The translations under genes were made by a program, and so were the position numbers. A DNA stretch of 64,000 bases from Agrobacterium tumefaciens (lineage in GTDB: Bacteria > Pseudomonadota > Alphaproteobacteria > Rhizobiales > Rhizobiaceae), in contig CP048487.1 in NCBI GenBank assembly GCA_025560025.1, forward strand, positions 248,001 through 312,000, given 5' to 3'. The notes beneath the pieces are model-generated. The model saw only the letters and a list, made by a program, of their open reading frames with translations, was not told where the DNA came from and searched no databases. Shown here piece after piece: positions 1 through 8,338 of this stretch (positions are counted from its first letter, which is position 1; every line of letters begins with the position of its first letter).

Positions 1-1
1 C

Positions 2-943
2 ACCGGCTTCGAGGATGCGAAGGGTTGGTTGATTGGCAGCATCGGACGCGGCCTGCCGCAACTGTTCGTCATGCTGCAGACCATGCGTGTCATGGTGGGC
101 GTCCAGGGGATCGGTGTGGCGTTCGGCGCCGCTCAAACCGCAACCCGATATGCCTCCGAGCGACGGCAGGGCGGTGATCCCGCAAAGCCGCCGACACCGA
201 TCGCCAGCCATCCAGATGTTCAACGATTGCTGCTGGGGATGGCGTCAAGGGTCGAGGTTTTGCGTGGTCTTGCTCTCGAAATGGCCATTGGTCTCGACGC
301 CTTGCCCCTTGAGCCAGATCAAACCGAACGCAAACGCGCCTCCGACGTCATTCAATGGTTGATGCCGATCCTCAAGGCAGCATGCTCGGAGGCCGCCTTC
401 GATGTCTCGAGCGACGCGATCCAGGTCCTTGGTGGGGCGGGCTACACACGGGAATGGCCGGTGGAACAGTGGCTGCGCGACGCCCGCATGATGTCAATCG
501 CGGAAGGGTCATCGGGCATCCAGGCGCTGGATCTCGTCTATCGTAAATTCTTGCGAGACGGCGGGGTCGGTCTTGGGCATTTCCTCTCTGTCGCCCGCAC
601 GGAACTCGTCGGTGCTGAACCCAGCGTGCGCCGCGATGCATCCTCTGTCCTGGATCGTTTGGAGCGCTGCGCAGGAGCGTTGCTGGCATTAAAGAAATCA
701 CCCGGTGAAGTTGAGGCTGGAGCCACCGCTTTTCTCCGGCTGGCAACGCTTGCCGCAACCGGCTGGATAGCTGCACGTCTTGCGTCTCTCGATCCGCAAC
801 GCGACACCGTCAATCGCCGACTTATTGCCGCGGGCCGTTTCTGGTTGAGCGATCTCCATACCCGTGCCGCGTTCGAAGAGGCGCAAGCGCTTGCCGGATC
901 TGAACGGCTTGCGTTGTTCGACGCCTTGTCACCGACGACATAA
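2..943 (+). CDS. Acyl-CoA dehydrogenase, C-terminal part (5' end outside window)
   Basis: Reads open from the left edge, so only about the last 313 residues are present. It shows the acyl-CoA dehydrogenase C-terminal helical domain, including VLGGAGYTREWPVEQWLRDA and the following MSIAEGSSGIQA, the region that carries the flavin and active-site loop of the family. The roughly 130 residues after this resemble the extended tail of 3-methylmercaptopropionyl-CoA (DmdC-like) dehydrogenases. It lies 30 bp before a hydroxycinnamoyl-CoA hydratase-lyase gene. A role on a phenylpropanoyl-CoA, for example oxidising dihydroferuloyl-CoA to feruloyl-CoA, is therefore plausible but inferred from position only. 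FAD-dependent alpha,beta-dehydrogenation of an acyl-CoA is the secure part of the call. Confidence 0.85.
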   Translation, partial: TGFEDAKGWLIGSIGRGLPQLFVMLQTMRVMVGVQGIGVAFGAAQTATRYASERRQGGDPAKPPTPIASHPDVQRLLLGMASRVEVLRGLALEMAIGLDALPLEPDQTERKRASDVIQWLMPILKAACSEAAFDVSSDAIQVLGGAGYTREWPVEQWLRDARMMSIAEGSSGIQALDLVYRKFLRDGGVGLGHFLSVARTELVGAEPSVRRDASSVLDRLERCAGALLALKKSPGEVEAGATAFLRLATLAATGWIAARLASLDPQRDTVNRRLIAAGRFWLSDLHTRAAFEEAQALAGSERLALFDALSPTT

Positions 944-973
944 GATTTTGCTTTCATCGAAAAGGAGTTCGCC

Positions 974-1804
974 ATGAGTGTTGAAGATCCGGTTTCCGTC
1001 CATATCGAAGACAGAATTGCATGGGTGCGTTTTGCGCGTCCGGAGAAACGCAACGCCATGAGCCCAGAGCTCAACCGGCGCATGATGGAAGTACTGACCG
1101 AGCTCGAGTTCCGGGACGATATCGGCGTTCTCGTCCTGGGTGGCGAGGGATCCGCGTGGTCGGCCGGCATGGATCTCAAGGAGTATTTCCGCGAGGCCGA
1201 AGCGAACGGGACCGGCGGCATCCGCAAGGCGCAGCGAGAGTCCTACGGCTGGTTCCGACGGCTGCGCTGGTACGAAAAGCCGACGATCGCCATGGTGCAT
1301 GGCTGGTGCTTCGGCGGCGCATTCGCCCCGTTGTTCGCCTGTGATCTTGCCGTCTGTGCCGACGAAGCGCAATTCGGTCTGTCCGAAGTCAACTGGGGAA
1401 TTATCCCCGGCGGTGGCGTGACCAAGGTGGTCTCTGAACTCATCCCGATGCGAGACGCCATGTATCTGACGCTGACTGGCGAAACGTTCGACGGCAAGAA
1501 GGCCGCAGCTTGGCGCCTCGTCAACGAGAGCGTTCCGCTTGAGCAGCTTGAAGCGCGCGTCCGGGAGATCGCCGATGTTCTACTCCAGAAGAATCCTGTG
1601 ACGTTGAAGGCCTGCAAGGACGCCTTACGCCGCATGCCGGACATGACCTATGACAACGCCGAGGATTACCTCGTGCGCGCGCAGGAATCCTTGAGCTTCC
1701 TCGACAAATCGGAGGGCCGCAAAGAGGGCATCCGCCAGTTCATTGACGAGAAGAGCTACAAGCCTGGGCTGGGTGCCTACGATCCAAACAAGAAGAGAGC
1801 GTGA
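974..1804 (+). CDS. ech: p-Hydroxycinnamoyl-CoA hydratase/lyase (feruloyl-CoA to vanillin + acetyl-CoA)
   Basis: A 276-residue crotonase-fold protein, the same length as the Pseudomonas HCHL enzyme. Family hallmarks are the N-terminal RPEKRNAMSPELNRRM segment, GMDLKEYFRE, MVHGWCFGGAF (oxyanion-hole region) and FGLSEVNWGI. Glu138 in the last motif matches the catalytic Glu143 of Pseudomonas HCHL, and the end (KPGLGAYDPNK) is also typical. The enzyme hydrates feruloyl-, caffeoyl- or coumaroyl-CoA and then splits it by retro-aldol into the aromatic aldehyde and acetyl-CoA. ATG 974 is preceded by AAGGAG. The stop overlaps the start region of the CoA ligase gene, so the two are probably translationally coupled. 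Confidence 0.93.
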   Translation: MSVEDPVSVHIEDRIAWVRFARPEKRNAMSPELNRRMMEVLTELEFRDDIGVLVLGGEGSAWSAGMDLKEYFREAEANGTGGIRKAQRESYGWFRRLRWYEKPTIAMVHGWCFGGAFAPLFACDLAVCADEAQFGLSEVNWGIIPGGGVTKVVSELIPMRDAMYLTLTGETFDGKKAAAWRLVNESVPLEQLEARVREIADVLLQKNPVTLKACKDALRRMPDMTYDNAEDYLVRAQESLSFLDKSEGRKEGIRQFIDEKSYKPGLGAYDPNKKRA

Positions 1805-1809
1805 GGGCC

Positions 1810-3294
1810 ATGTCGAGCGCATGCGATGACGTCGGACTTCAAGCGCGTCTCAATCCGGAGCGTCTGGCATTGGTCGACCTCACGACGAGCCGGCGCTGGA
1901 CCTATGCGGAACTGAACGGTTCAATCGGCCGCTGCGCAACCGTTCTGGCGAGTCTTGGTCTCACGGAAGGTCACCGGCTTGCGGCTTATGCCCGCAACCG
2001 AGCCGAACTGATCATCGTTCATCTCGCCTGCGCTCGCCTCGGCCTCATCTATGCGCCACTTAACTGGCGTTTGGCGGATAGGGAACTGGCGGGACTGATC
2101 GACGACATAGAACCATCCCTGCTGATCCACGATGATGGAAACGACCGGGGTTGCTCGGCGATTGGTCTCGATGAACTTGCCCAGTGTATTGAAACTGCGC
2201 CGCCCTTGCCCGAGCAGGCGTTCCACCGGGACCGCCCGTCGTTGATCCTTTACACGTCAGGGACGTCCGGGCGTCCAAAGGGCGCGATGCTCAGCGAGCG
2301 CAATATTTCTGAAAGCGCTATTAACTTCAGCCTGGTCGGACGAGTGGCGCGCGAGAGCCGGTTCCTGTGTGACAGCCCGCTGTTCCACGTCATCGGCCTG
2401 ATCGTCAATGTGCGTCCGGCGCTCATGATGGGAGGCGCAGTGCTGATTTCGGATCAGTTCCAGGCCGAGCGGACGCTGGCGCGTCTCTCCGATCCCGATC
2501 TCGGCGCTACGCACTATGTGTGCGTTCCCCAGATGGCGACCATGATGCGAGCATGTCCCGAGTTCGATGCGGCGACGTTCAGAAATCTCAATCTGTTTAT
2601 TGGTGGCGCCCCCAATCCGACTTCAGACGTGCTGCAATGGTTGTCGGAAGGCATCACCATGGTCAACGGTTTCGGCATGAGCGAGAACGGCACCGTTCTG
2701 GGTATGCCGATCGATGCCGAGATCATTGCGCGCAAACCCTCTTCGGCTGGCATCCATACGGCGCGCACGGAACTGAAGATAGCCGACGACAATGGAGAGC
2801 CCGTGCCGGATGGACATGCCGGCGAGTTGATGATCCGCGGACCGAACGTCACGATCGGGTATTGGCGTCAGCCGGAAGCGACAGCGGCGGCGTTTACGGA
2901 AGATGGTTGGTTCCGCACGGGCGACGTCGCGATGCGAGACGAGGATGGGTTCTATTTCATTCTCGACCGCAAGAAGGACATGTACGTTTCCGGCGGAGAA
3001 AATGTCTATCCGGCGGAAGTGGAACTGGCGCTTGCCGAACTGCGGCTGCCAGGCGTCAAGGAATTTGCGGTGGTTGGAATGCCCGATCAACGGTGGGGCG
3101 AAGTCGGCCATATCGCTTTGGTTCTCGAAGATGGGCGTTCGGACTTCGAGATCAATGAGATCTGCAATCGGCTGGAAGGCCGAATTGCCCGCTACAAGAT
3201 GCCCAAACGCCTTTCAGTTCTGCCGGCGCTTCCACGCACTGGCAGTGGCAAAATCATGAAATCGACGCTTCGCTCCATGCTTGCTGAGCAATGA
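1810..3294 (+). CDS. fcs: Acyl-CoA synthetase, probable feruloyl/coumaroyl-CoA ligase
   Basis: AMP-forming adenylate ligase of about 495 residues, within the usual range of the family. The P-loop-like motif YTSGTSGRPKGAML, the adenylate-binding NGFGMSENGT region, the hinge DGWFRTGDVAMRDEDGFYF and the C-terminal lysine motif RTGSGKIMKSTLR are all present. It follows the hydroxycinnamoyl-CoA hydratase-lyase and precedes a vanillin-type aldehyde dehydrogenase. Activation of ferulate or p-coumarate to the CoA thioester is therefore the likely job. A GTG at 1801 is in frame and overlaps the upstream stop, but ATG 1810 seems the better start. Substrate specificity cannot be read from sequence; a medium-chain or other aryl acid is the alternative. 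Confidence 0.8.
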   Translation: MSSACDDVGLQARLNPERLALVDLTTSRRWTYAELNGSIGRCATVLASLGLTEGHRLAAYARNRAELIIVHLACARLGLIYAPLNWRLADRELAGLIDDIEPSLLIHDDGNDRGCSAIGLDELAQCIETAPPLPEQAFHRDRPSLILYTSGTSGRPKGAMLSERNISESAINFSLVGRVARESRFLCDSPLFHVIGLIVNVRPALMMGGAVLISDQFQAERTLARLSDPDLGATHYVCVPQMATMMRACPEFDAATFRNLNLFIGGAPNPTSDVLQWLSEGITMVNGFGMSENGTVLGMPIDAEIIARKPSSAGIHTARTELKIADDNGEPVPDGHAGELMIRGPNVTIGYWRQPEATAAAFTEDGWFRTGDVAMRDEDGFYFILDRKKDMYVSGGENVYPAEVELALAELRLPGVKEFAVVGMPDQRWGEVGHIALVLEDGRSDFEINEICNRLEGRIARYKMPKRLSVLPALPRTGSGKIMKSTLRSMLAEQ

Positions 3295-3407
3295 GCGGAT
3301 TGGGCCAAGTTCGTATCGAGCAGACAACAAGCCGACGTGCATCAGCACCGCGTGGCCACGAGTCAGCATTTAGAGAATTCGTCGATTGAAACCTGGAGGA
3401 GACCGTT

Positions 3408-4844
3408 ATGAATAGCATAAAGCCATCCAACTATTCCGGAGCCGAACCGACGTTCGTGCGATTGAACCCTTTGACCGGAGAGGTTGCGAGTTCCGCCCAA
3501 GCCATGAGCCCAGCAGACGCAGTCGCCATTGCCGACAAAGCCCATGCCGCCTTCGCATCATGGTCACAGACCGGTCCCAATCTCCGGCGTCAGCTGCTTT
3601 TGAAAGCGGCGGACTCCCTCCTTGCCCGCAAGGACGATTTGATCCGCCTGATGCAAAACGAGATTGGCGCCACGTCAAGCTGGGCTGGGTTCAATGTCGT
3701 GCTTGCAGCCAGCATGGCGCGGGAAGCGGCATCGCTGACGACCCAGATCGTCGGTGAAACCATCCCGTCCGACAAGCCAGGATGCCTTGCCATGACGGTC
3801 CGCGAGCCAGTCGGCGTTTGCCTTGGCATCGCGCCCTGGAACGCGCCGGTCATTCTCGGCGTTCGCGCCATCGCGACTGCGCTTGCCTGCGGAAACACGG
3901 TTGTTCTCAAGGCCTCCGAAAAATGCCCCGCAACCCATCAGTTGCTTGTCGAATGCTTCCAGTCAGCCGGCTTCCCGGCCGATGTCATCAATGTCGTAAC
4001 CAACGCGCCCGAGGACGGGCCCGACGTGGTGAACATCCTGATCGATCATCCCGCCGTCTTGCGCATCAACTTCACTGGTTCTACGCCGGTGGGCAAGGCT
4101 GTCGCCAAGCGCGCTGCAGAACACCTGAAGCCGGTTCTTCTTGAACTCGGCGGCAAGGCGCCACTTCTCGTTCTTGACGATGCTAACCTCGACGAGGCCG
4201 TGGCGGCCGCCGCTTTCGGTGCCTTCTTCAACCAAGGTCAGATTTGCATGTCGACCGAGCGCATCATCGTCGTAGAGGAGATCGCCGAGGCGTTTCTCAC
4301 GAAATTCCGCGAGAAGGTCGCAACGCTGGTGGCCGGAGATCCGGTCGTGGGCAAAGCACCACTTGGTGCAATGATTGGCCAGGAGGCGATCGACAAGGTG
4401 CAGGCGCTGATTGCCGACGCCGTGTCGAAAGGCGCCGAAAAGGTGGTGGGCGGGCATTCTGAAGGCGTGTTGATGTCGGCGACAGTGATCGACAAGGTCA
4501 CCAAGGATATGAACCTTTACGGCGAGGAAAGTTTCGGCCCGGTCGTCGCGATCCTTCGCGCCAAAAACGAGGACCATGCCGTCGAGCTGGCCAATGATTC
4601 GGAATTTGGCCTGTCCGCTTCCATCTTCACCCGCGACGCCGCGCGCGGATTGCGTCTTTCCCGGCGCATCCGGTCGGGCATTTGCCATATCAACGGTCCA
4701 ACGGTCCACGACGAGGCCCAGATGCCATTCGGTGGCGTCAAATCCTCCGGCTACGGCAAGTTCGGTGGCAAATCGGGCGTGGCGGAATTCACCGAACTTC
4801 GCTGGATCACCATCGAGACGCAGCCGGGTCACTATCCGATCTGA
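3408..4844 (+). CDS. vdh: Vanillin-type aldehyde dehydrogenase, NAD(P)+ dependent
   Basis: 478-residue aldehyde dehydrogenase. Catalytic Cys280 lies in FFNQGQICMSTERI and the general-base Glu246 in LLELGGKAPLL, and the cofactor loop INFTGSTPVGKAVA is intact. The N-terminal half (IAPWNAPVILGVRAIATAL, LKASEKCPATHQL) resembles the vanillin/salicylaldehyde dehydrogenase branch rather than the betaine-aldehyde or GabD branches found elsewhere in this window. It would oxidise vanillin or 4-hydroxybenzaldehyde, released by the lyase, to vanillate or 4-hydroxybenzoate. ATG 3408 has GGAGGAG upstream. The 113-bp gap after the ligase gene holds no gene. No vanillate demethylase is seen in the window, so the pathway continues elsewhere. 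Confidence 0.85.
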   Translation: MNSIKPSNYSGAEPTFVRLNPLTGEVASSAQAMSPADAVAIADKAHAAFASWSQTGPNLRRQLLLKAADSLLARKDDLIRLMQNEIGATSSWAGFNVVLAASMAREAASLTTQIVGETIPSDKPGCLAMTVREPVGVCLGIAPWNAPVILGVRAIATALACGNTVVLKASEKCPATHQLLVECFQSAGFPADVINVVTNAPEDGPDVVNILIDHPAVLRINFTGSTPVGKAVAKRAAEHLKPVLLELGGKAPLLVLDDANLDEAVAAAAFGAFFNQGQICMSTERIIVVEEIAEAFLTKFREKVATLVAGDPVVGKAPLGAMIGQEAIDKVQALIADAVSKGAEKVVGGHSEGVLMSATVIDKVTKDMNLYGEESFGPVVAILRAKNEDHAVELANDSEFGLSASIFTRDAARGLRLSRRIRSGICHINGPTVHDEAQMPFGGVKSSGYGKFGGKSGVAEFTELRWITIETQPGHYPI

Positions 4845-4937
4845 CATCTCGACCGAAGAATTCCGGTCGGCTCGGAGGGGGAGCCGACCAATCAACACCA
4901 TCTGACAGTGGCAACGCGATATTTGGGGAGAGCCATT

Positions 4938-6278
4938 ATGGACACGAGACATCTCATCACCGGTCGACCGGACCAGGACGTTTTTCCGACGCTTCGGTAT
5001 GCGTGGTATGCCGTCGCCGTTCTGCTTGTCGTCTACAGCATCGCATTCGTCGACCGCATCATCCTTAATCTTCTCGTCCAGCCGATCCGGGCGGACCTTG
5101 GGCTGAGCGATACCGGCATCAGCCTCCTGCAGGGGCTGGCTTTCACCATCTTCTACAGTATTTTCGGTCTGATACTCGGCCGGTGGGCCGACCGGAACAA
5201 CCGCAAGCGCATGATCATCGCGGGCGTCATCGTCTGGTGCCTGGCGACTGCGGCCTGCGGATTTGCACAAAATTTCTGGCAGTTGTTTGTCGCTCGCATC
5301 TTCGTCGGCGCCGGCGAGGCGGCGTTGTCACCCGCCGCCTACTCACTGATCTGCGACAGTTTCCGCAGGGAGCATCGATCCCGCGCTATCAGTACCTACA
5401 GCATGGGTATTTACGTCGGTATTGGCAGTGCACTGATCTTCGGGGGGATCGTTGTCGCCGCGACGTCGAGCGCCGGTATGATCAGGCTTCCCCTTCTTGG
5501 CGAACAGGCCGCTTGGCGCGCGTCGCTGATTGTCGTCGGCCTGGTCGGGCTGCTTGCGGTCTTGCTGCTGATGACACTCAAGGAACCCTCACGAAAGGAA
5601 GTGACGAAGACCGACGGGTCCTTCCGGGATGCACTCGGTTTCTTCAGAAGCAGACTTCGCCCACTCGGAACCGTCATGTTGGCCAACGCTCTCGTAGCCT
5701 TGATGACCTACAGCATCTCGGCCTGGCTTCCTTCCTATTTCATTCGCGTCTTTGGCTGGAGTGCGTCTCAGATCGCAACGGCCTATGGCACGGTTATGCT
5801 GACAGTCGGGTGTGCAGGTGTCGTGTTCGGCGGGTGGTTGGTGGACCGGCTGACAGCCTCGGGCAGGATCAACGCGATGATGCTGGTCTTCCGCTGGAGC
5901 TTTGCGGCCCTGCTGTTGACTGCGGGATGGATGGGCTTCGTCGGTTCGCCCGCGATCGCCGTCCTTCTGCTCGGAGTGACCTGCTTTCTGATCGGCATCC
6001 CAACCGGGCTCGGGCCCGCAGCGATCAACGCCATCACCCCCAATCAATATCGGGGCCAGGCCGTCGCCATTTATCTCTTCTTCACAGCGCTCATCGGGCT
6101 GGGTATCGGACCGACCGCAGTGGCGCTGATCACGGATTATGTCTTTAAGAGTGATGTTGCTGTCGGCATGTCCTTGGGAACGGTTCTCGTCGTCGCCAGC
6201 TTGATTGCGGCAATCCTGCTGTTTTCGGGCAGCGGAAGTTACAATCGAGCGCTCAAGGATTCACAAGTCGAGCGTTAA
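4938..6278 (+). CDS. MFS transporter, probable aromatic-acid carrier
   Basis: About 446 residues with twelve predicted hydrophobic segments. The MFS loop 2-3 signature is seen as LILGRWADRNNRKR, with a second copy of the pattern (FGGWLVDRLTASGR) between helices 8 and 9. The nearest look is the spinster/anion:cation symporter group. An in-frame GTG at 4908 exists, but ATG 4938 has GGGGAG 8 bases upstream and gives a normal cytoplasmic N-terminus. As last gene of the hydroxycinnamate operon it is likely to import ferulate, coumarate or vanillate. Substrate is inferred from context only. Confidence 0.8.
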   Translation: MDTRHLITGRPDQDVFPTLRYAWYAVAVLLVVYSIAFVDRIILNLLVQPIRADLGLSDTGISLLQGLAFTIFYSIFGLILGRWADRNNRKRMIIAGVIVWCLATAACGFAQNFWQLFVARIFVGAGEAALSPAAYSLICDSFRREHRSRAISTYSMGIYVGIGSALIFGGIVVAATSSAGMIRLPLLGEQAAWRASLIVVGLVGLLAVLLLMTLKEPSRKEVTKTDGSFRDALGFFRSRLRPLGTVMLANALVALMTYSISAWLPSYFIRVFGWSASQIATAYGTVMLTVGCAGVVFGGWLVDRLTASGRINAMMLVFRWSFAALLLTAGWMGFVGSPAIAVLLLGVTCFLIGIPTGLGPAAINAITPNQYRGQAVAIYLFFTALIGLGIGPTAVALITDYVFKSDVAVGMSLGTVLVVASLIAAILLFSGSGSYNRALKDSQVER

Positions 6279-6302
6279 GCTTGAGCGCAAACGCTGTTTT
6301 CT
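6271..6302 (+). terminator. Likely rho-independent terminator of the hydroxycinnamate operon
   Basis: AGCGTT (6271-6276) pairs with AACGCT (6290-6295) across a 13-base loop and is followed by a T-rich run. The stem overlaps the stop codon of the MFS gene. The 6-bp stem is short, so efficiency is uncertain. Confidence 0.5.
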
Positions 6303-6452
6303 TTTGCTTGGATGACCGCTTGCGAAAAACCCCGCTAAAATCAGGTCATTTGTCTGAGTTGTTCCAAGGTTTGCGAATATTTTACGCGTTTTTAATTATA
6401 TAATATCAGTATAATTCGGAGTTTTCGTCTCGGCAACGGAGGTTGGTATTTG

Positions 6453-6747
6453 ATGTTCGGAAATCGCAAAAGGCAGATGCTCTCAGAAATCGCCTCCCTT
6501 CGAAGCCAGCTTGAAGCTTGCGAAAACAATGAGCGCACGCTGCAACAGCGATGTGGAATAGGGCTTTGGAGCGCCACCATGTCTGACAAAGCCTCAAAGC
6601 AGTCAGATGCGGCTTGGAACTGGTCTGACGAATGCAGGCGTCTCATTGGCGCAGCGGCGAAAGATATGTCGTCGACCAATTTCAATGTCCTCCTGGATCG
6701 CATGGCGCCAGTGGGCGCGACGTTCGTCCGGGAGAAATTTGAGGCTT
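6453..6747 (+). pseudogene. N-terminal fragment of a PAS-type sensory protein, cut by an insertion element
   Basis: An open frame with a GGAGG about 10 bases before ATG 6453. It encodes a short coiled-coil N-terminus (QMLSEIASLRSQLEACE) followed by a PAS-like start (WNWSDECRRLIG), as seen at the front of rhizobial chemoreceptor and GGDEF proteins. After about 98 codons the frame runs into the inverted repeat of an IS3-family element at 6748 and ends 13 codons later inside it. No matching continuation was found after the element, so the 3' part of the gene has been lost as well. PAS assignment is moderate. Confidence 0.5.
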
Positions 6748-6786
6748 TGAACCGCACCGGCTTTGCCGGAGACCGTTTGGTTTAAG

Positions 6787-6927
6787 TTATGCGGCCAATG
6801 CTGGTGCGTCCAGCATGGCGTAGTATCGTTCCTCGGCCTCTGCAGGCGGAATGTTTCCAATGGGCAGCAGCCTGCAGATCGGCTCGACCCCGAGCACCGT
6901 GCGGTGTTCGTCGATGAAGGAAATCAT
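6787..6927 (-). pseudogene. IS3-family transposase OrfB remnant (large internal deletion)
   Basis: The first codons ([20 protein letters not shown]) are typical of an OrfB N-terminus. The last ones (IGNIPPAEAEERYYAMLDAP) are a typical OrfB C-terminus. They are fused in frame at LLPIG, leaving about 46 codons of an expected 290-320. The rve-type integrase domain with its DDE residues is absent. Similar LLxPI strings near both ends of a full OrfB suggest the deletion arose between short repeats. Confidence 0.8.
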
Positions 6928-7253
6928 CGCTTCAGTGGGCGGTCGAGCTCCGCCTGGGCAAAATATGCCGAGGCTTTGCGCAAAATCTCGTTCGCCTGAC
7001 GAAGCTCCCGGTTCTCCCGCTCCAGTGCCTTCATCTTCTCGGCCACGTCGCTCGGCAGGCCAGCCCGCTTGCCGCTGTCGACCTCGGCCTTCTTCACCCA
7101 TTCATGGAGGGTATGCGCCGAGCAACCGATCTTGGACGCTATCGATGATACCGCTGCCCAGCGGGAGGGATGTTCGGCTTCATGCTCCGTCACCATACGC
7201 ACGGCACGGGCGCGGACTTCAGGGGAGAATTTGTTCGTCGTCTTGCTTGTCAT
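6924..7253 (-). CDS. IS3-family transposase OrfA (HTH protein)
   Basis: 109 residues. The helix-turn-helix lies at about residues 10-60 ([34 protein letters not shown]) and is followed by a leucine-zipper-like stretch [20 protein letters not shown], the standard layout of IS3 OrfA. OrfA binds the element ends and, after a ribosomal frameshift, is normally joined to OrfB. Its stop overlaps the ATG of the orfB remnant. With the catalytic protein deleted it can at most act as a regulator, or in trans with a complete copy elsewhere. Confidence 0.9.
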   Translation of the reverse strand: MTSKTTNKFSPEVRARAVRMVTEHEAEHPSRWAAVSSIASKIGCSAHTLHEWVKKAEVDSGKRAGLPSDVAEKMKALERENRELRQANEILRKASAYFAQAELDRPLKR

Positions 7254-7357
7254 AGACCCTACTTCTCACGAGTTGGGGTCTCCGGTAAATCCGGGGCGGT
7301 TCAATTCGTTCCGTACTCGTTCGTTAAAGTTCTTTAAGATATTAGTCATAATTAAAC

Positions 7358-8005
7358 TTATACTGCACCCGCCCGATTGACCAAACTGCCGAATACAGAT
7401 TTGTCCTTGCCTGTCTGCTTGGCTTCGTAGAGCAGAGCATCGGCATTGGAAAACGCAGCGCCGAAGTCTTGTTTGACAAAATCCTCGATATGGGTGACTC
7501 CCACGCTCACGGTGAAGCGAATCTCTTGCCCGTCGAAACTGACCCTCTGATGTCTTGCCTCTTCGATGATCCGGTTACAGACCAGTTTGAGGTTTTCAGT
7601 CGATATGCCGGGGAGGATGACAAGGAACTCCTCCCCGCCCCATCTGACGGCGATATCGGTTTTCCTGACACAGCGCCTTATAATGTTGGAAACGGCGATA
7701 ATCACCTCATCACCGACATGGTGTCCATAACCGTCGTTGATCTTCTCGAAATTGTCGATGTCGAGAACGGCGATTCCTATCTTCGGCCGCACGGCCAAAT
7801 CTTTAATGATCCTCAGTACGAAACTGCGATTGCGCAACCTCGTGAGAGGATCGGTGTCCGCATCCCTTTGCACACCCTGTAGCAGCCGGCTTCGCTGGCT
7901 GAAGAGATCTCCCATGAATACCACAAGAGTTGCCACCATGACGATATTGAACCGGTGCGCAAAGATCTGCTGGTAGAAGGCGTCATTTTGAAAGTCGACG
8001 TTCAT
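7358..8005 (-). CDS. Diguanylate cyclase (GGDEF domain) with one membrane helix
   Basis: About 215 residues from ATG 8005. A single hydrophobic segment ([15 protein letters not shown]) comes first, then a complete GGDEF domain from [16 protein letters not shown]. The active-site signature is present as [11 protein letters not shown], a functional GGEEF variant. The product would be c-di-GMP made from two GTP at the membrane. There is no good ribosome-binding site before ATG 8005. A different frame just upstream carries protein-like sequence (separate entry), so the gene may have lost a longer sensor region by frameshift. It ends 55 bp from the IS3 element. Confidence 0.7.
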   Translation of the reverse strand: MNVDFQNDAFYQQIFAHRFNIVMVATLVVFMGDLFSQRSRLLQGVQRDADTDPLTRLRNRSFVLRIIKDLAVRPKIGIAVLDIDNFEKINDGYGHHVGDEVIIAVSNIIRRCVRKTDIAVRWGGEEFLVILPGISTENLKLVCNRIIEEARHQRVSFDGQEIRFTVSVGVTHIEDFVKQDFGAAFSNADALLYEAKQTGKDKSVFGSLVNRAGAV

Positions 8006-8230
8006 GGAAATATACTGGTCGAGACCACTGAAACTGATTGCCGAAGCACATGGCCTTGATGCCATTCGCCTCGCCAGAGCTTGTGACGAATACGAAATTG
8101 CCCGCCCGCTCGCCGGACACTGGCAAAAGCTGGAACACGGTAAAACTGTCGTAAAGCCTCCGCTCACCAACGGCAAGTTCGAGCCGGATGACGTTCCCGA
8201 TCTGAAGGCTCGCAGACGGGTAAAAACAAA
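7983..8230 (-). pseudogene. Probable out-of-frame sensor segment of the GGDEF gene
   Basis: In the minus-strand frame offset from the GGDEF frame, about 75 codons with strong G/C third-position bias read as a plausible sensor segment (RLYDSFTVFQLLPVSGERAG, then NFVFVTSSGEANGIKA). The segment ends at a stop at 7983-7985, overlapping the point where the GGDEF frame becomes protein-like. No start codon with a ribosome-binding site is seen, and upstream the reading would run into the hairpins at 8236-8320. Best explained as the decayed N-terminus of the same gene, truncated and shifted by one base. Confidence 0.4.
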
Positions 8231-8235
8231 GAGAT

Positions 8236-8275
8236 AAAGCGCATCGCATGAATCCGTTTTGACGCGATGCGCTTT
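8236..8275. repeat. 12-bp inverted repeat (rhizobial intergenic palindrome type)
   Basis: AAAGCGCATCGC (8236-8247) and GCGATGCGCTTT (8264-8275) form a perfect 12-bp stem with a 16-base loop. Palindromes with this sequence flavour are common between genes in Rhizobium and Agrobacterium. It lies downstream of the DUF3597 terminator and upstream of the decayed GGDEF gene and could terminate in both directions. Confidence 0.7.
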
Positions 8276-8320
8276 AAAAAATGCCAGCGTCGGACACAGG
8301 ATTGGTATCTGACGCTGGCA
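8276..8320 (-). terminator. Rho-independent terminator of the DUF3597 gene
   Basis: On the minus strand TGCCAGCGTC (8320-8311) pairs perfectly with GACGCTGGCA (8291-8282) and is followed at once by a run of six T. It begins 18 bases after the stop codon of the DUF3597 gene. Confidence 0.8.
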
Positions 8321-8338
8321 CATAGCTTGAATAATGAT

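Larger units (their letters stand above)
6748..7303 (-). mobile_element. Internally deleted IS3-family insertion sequence (556 bp)
   Basis: Bounded by imperfect inverted repeats of about 27 bp that both begin TGAACCGC. The left copy on the plus strand is 6748-6774 and the right copy reads inward from 7303 to 7277. The element reads on the minus strand: an intact orfA (7253-6924), then only the first and last few codons of orfB. Complete members of this family are about 1.2-1.4 kb, so most of orfB including the DDE catalytic core is missing. No clear target-site duplication is visible: the bases outside the repeats are CTT and ATT. Confidence 0.85.

Noticed and set aside
3963..5270. 435-codon minus-strand open frame opposite the aldehyde dehydrogenase and MFS genes
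   Set aside because: Spans two real plus-strand genes and shows no domain.
8004..8237. 77-codon plus-strand frame opposite the GGDEF upstream segment
   Set aside because: No ribosome-binding site, and the minus-strand frame there has better protein character.
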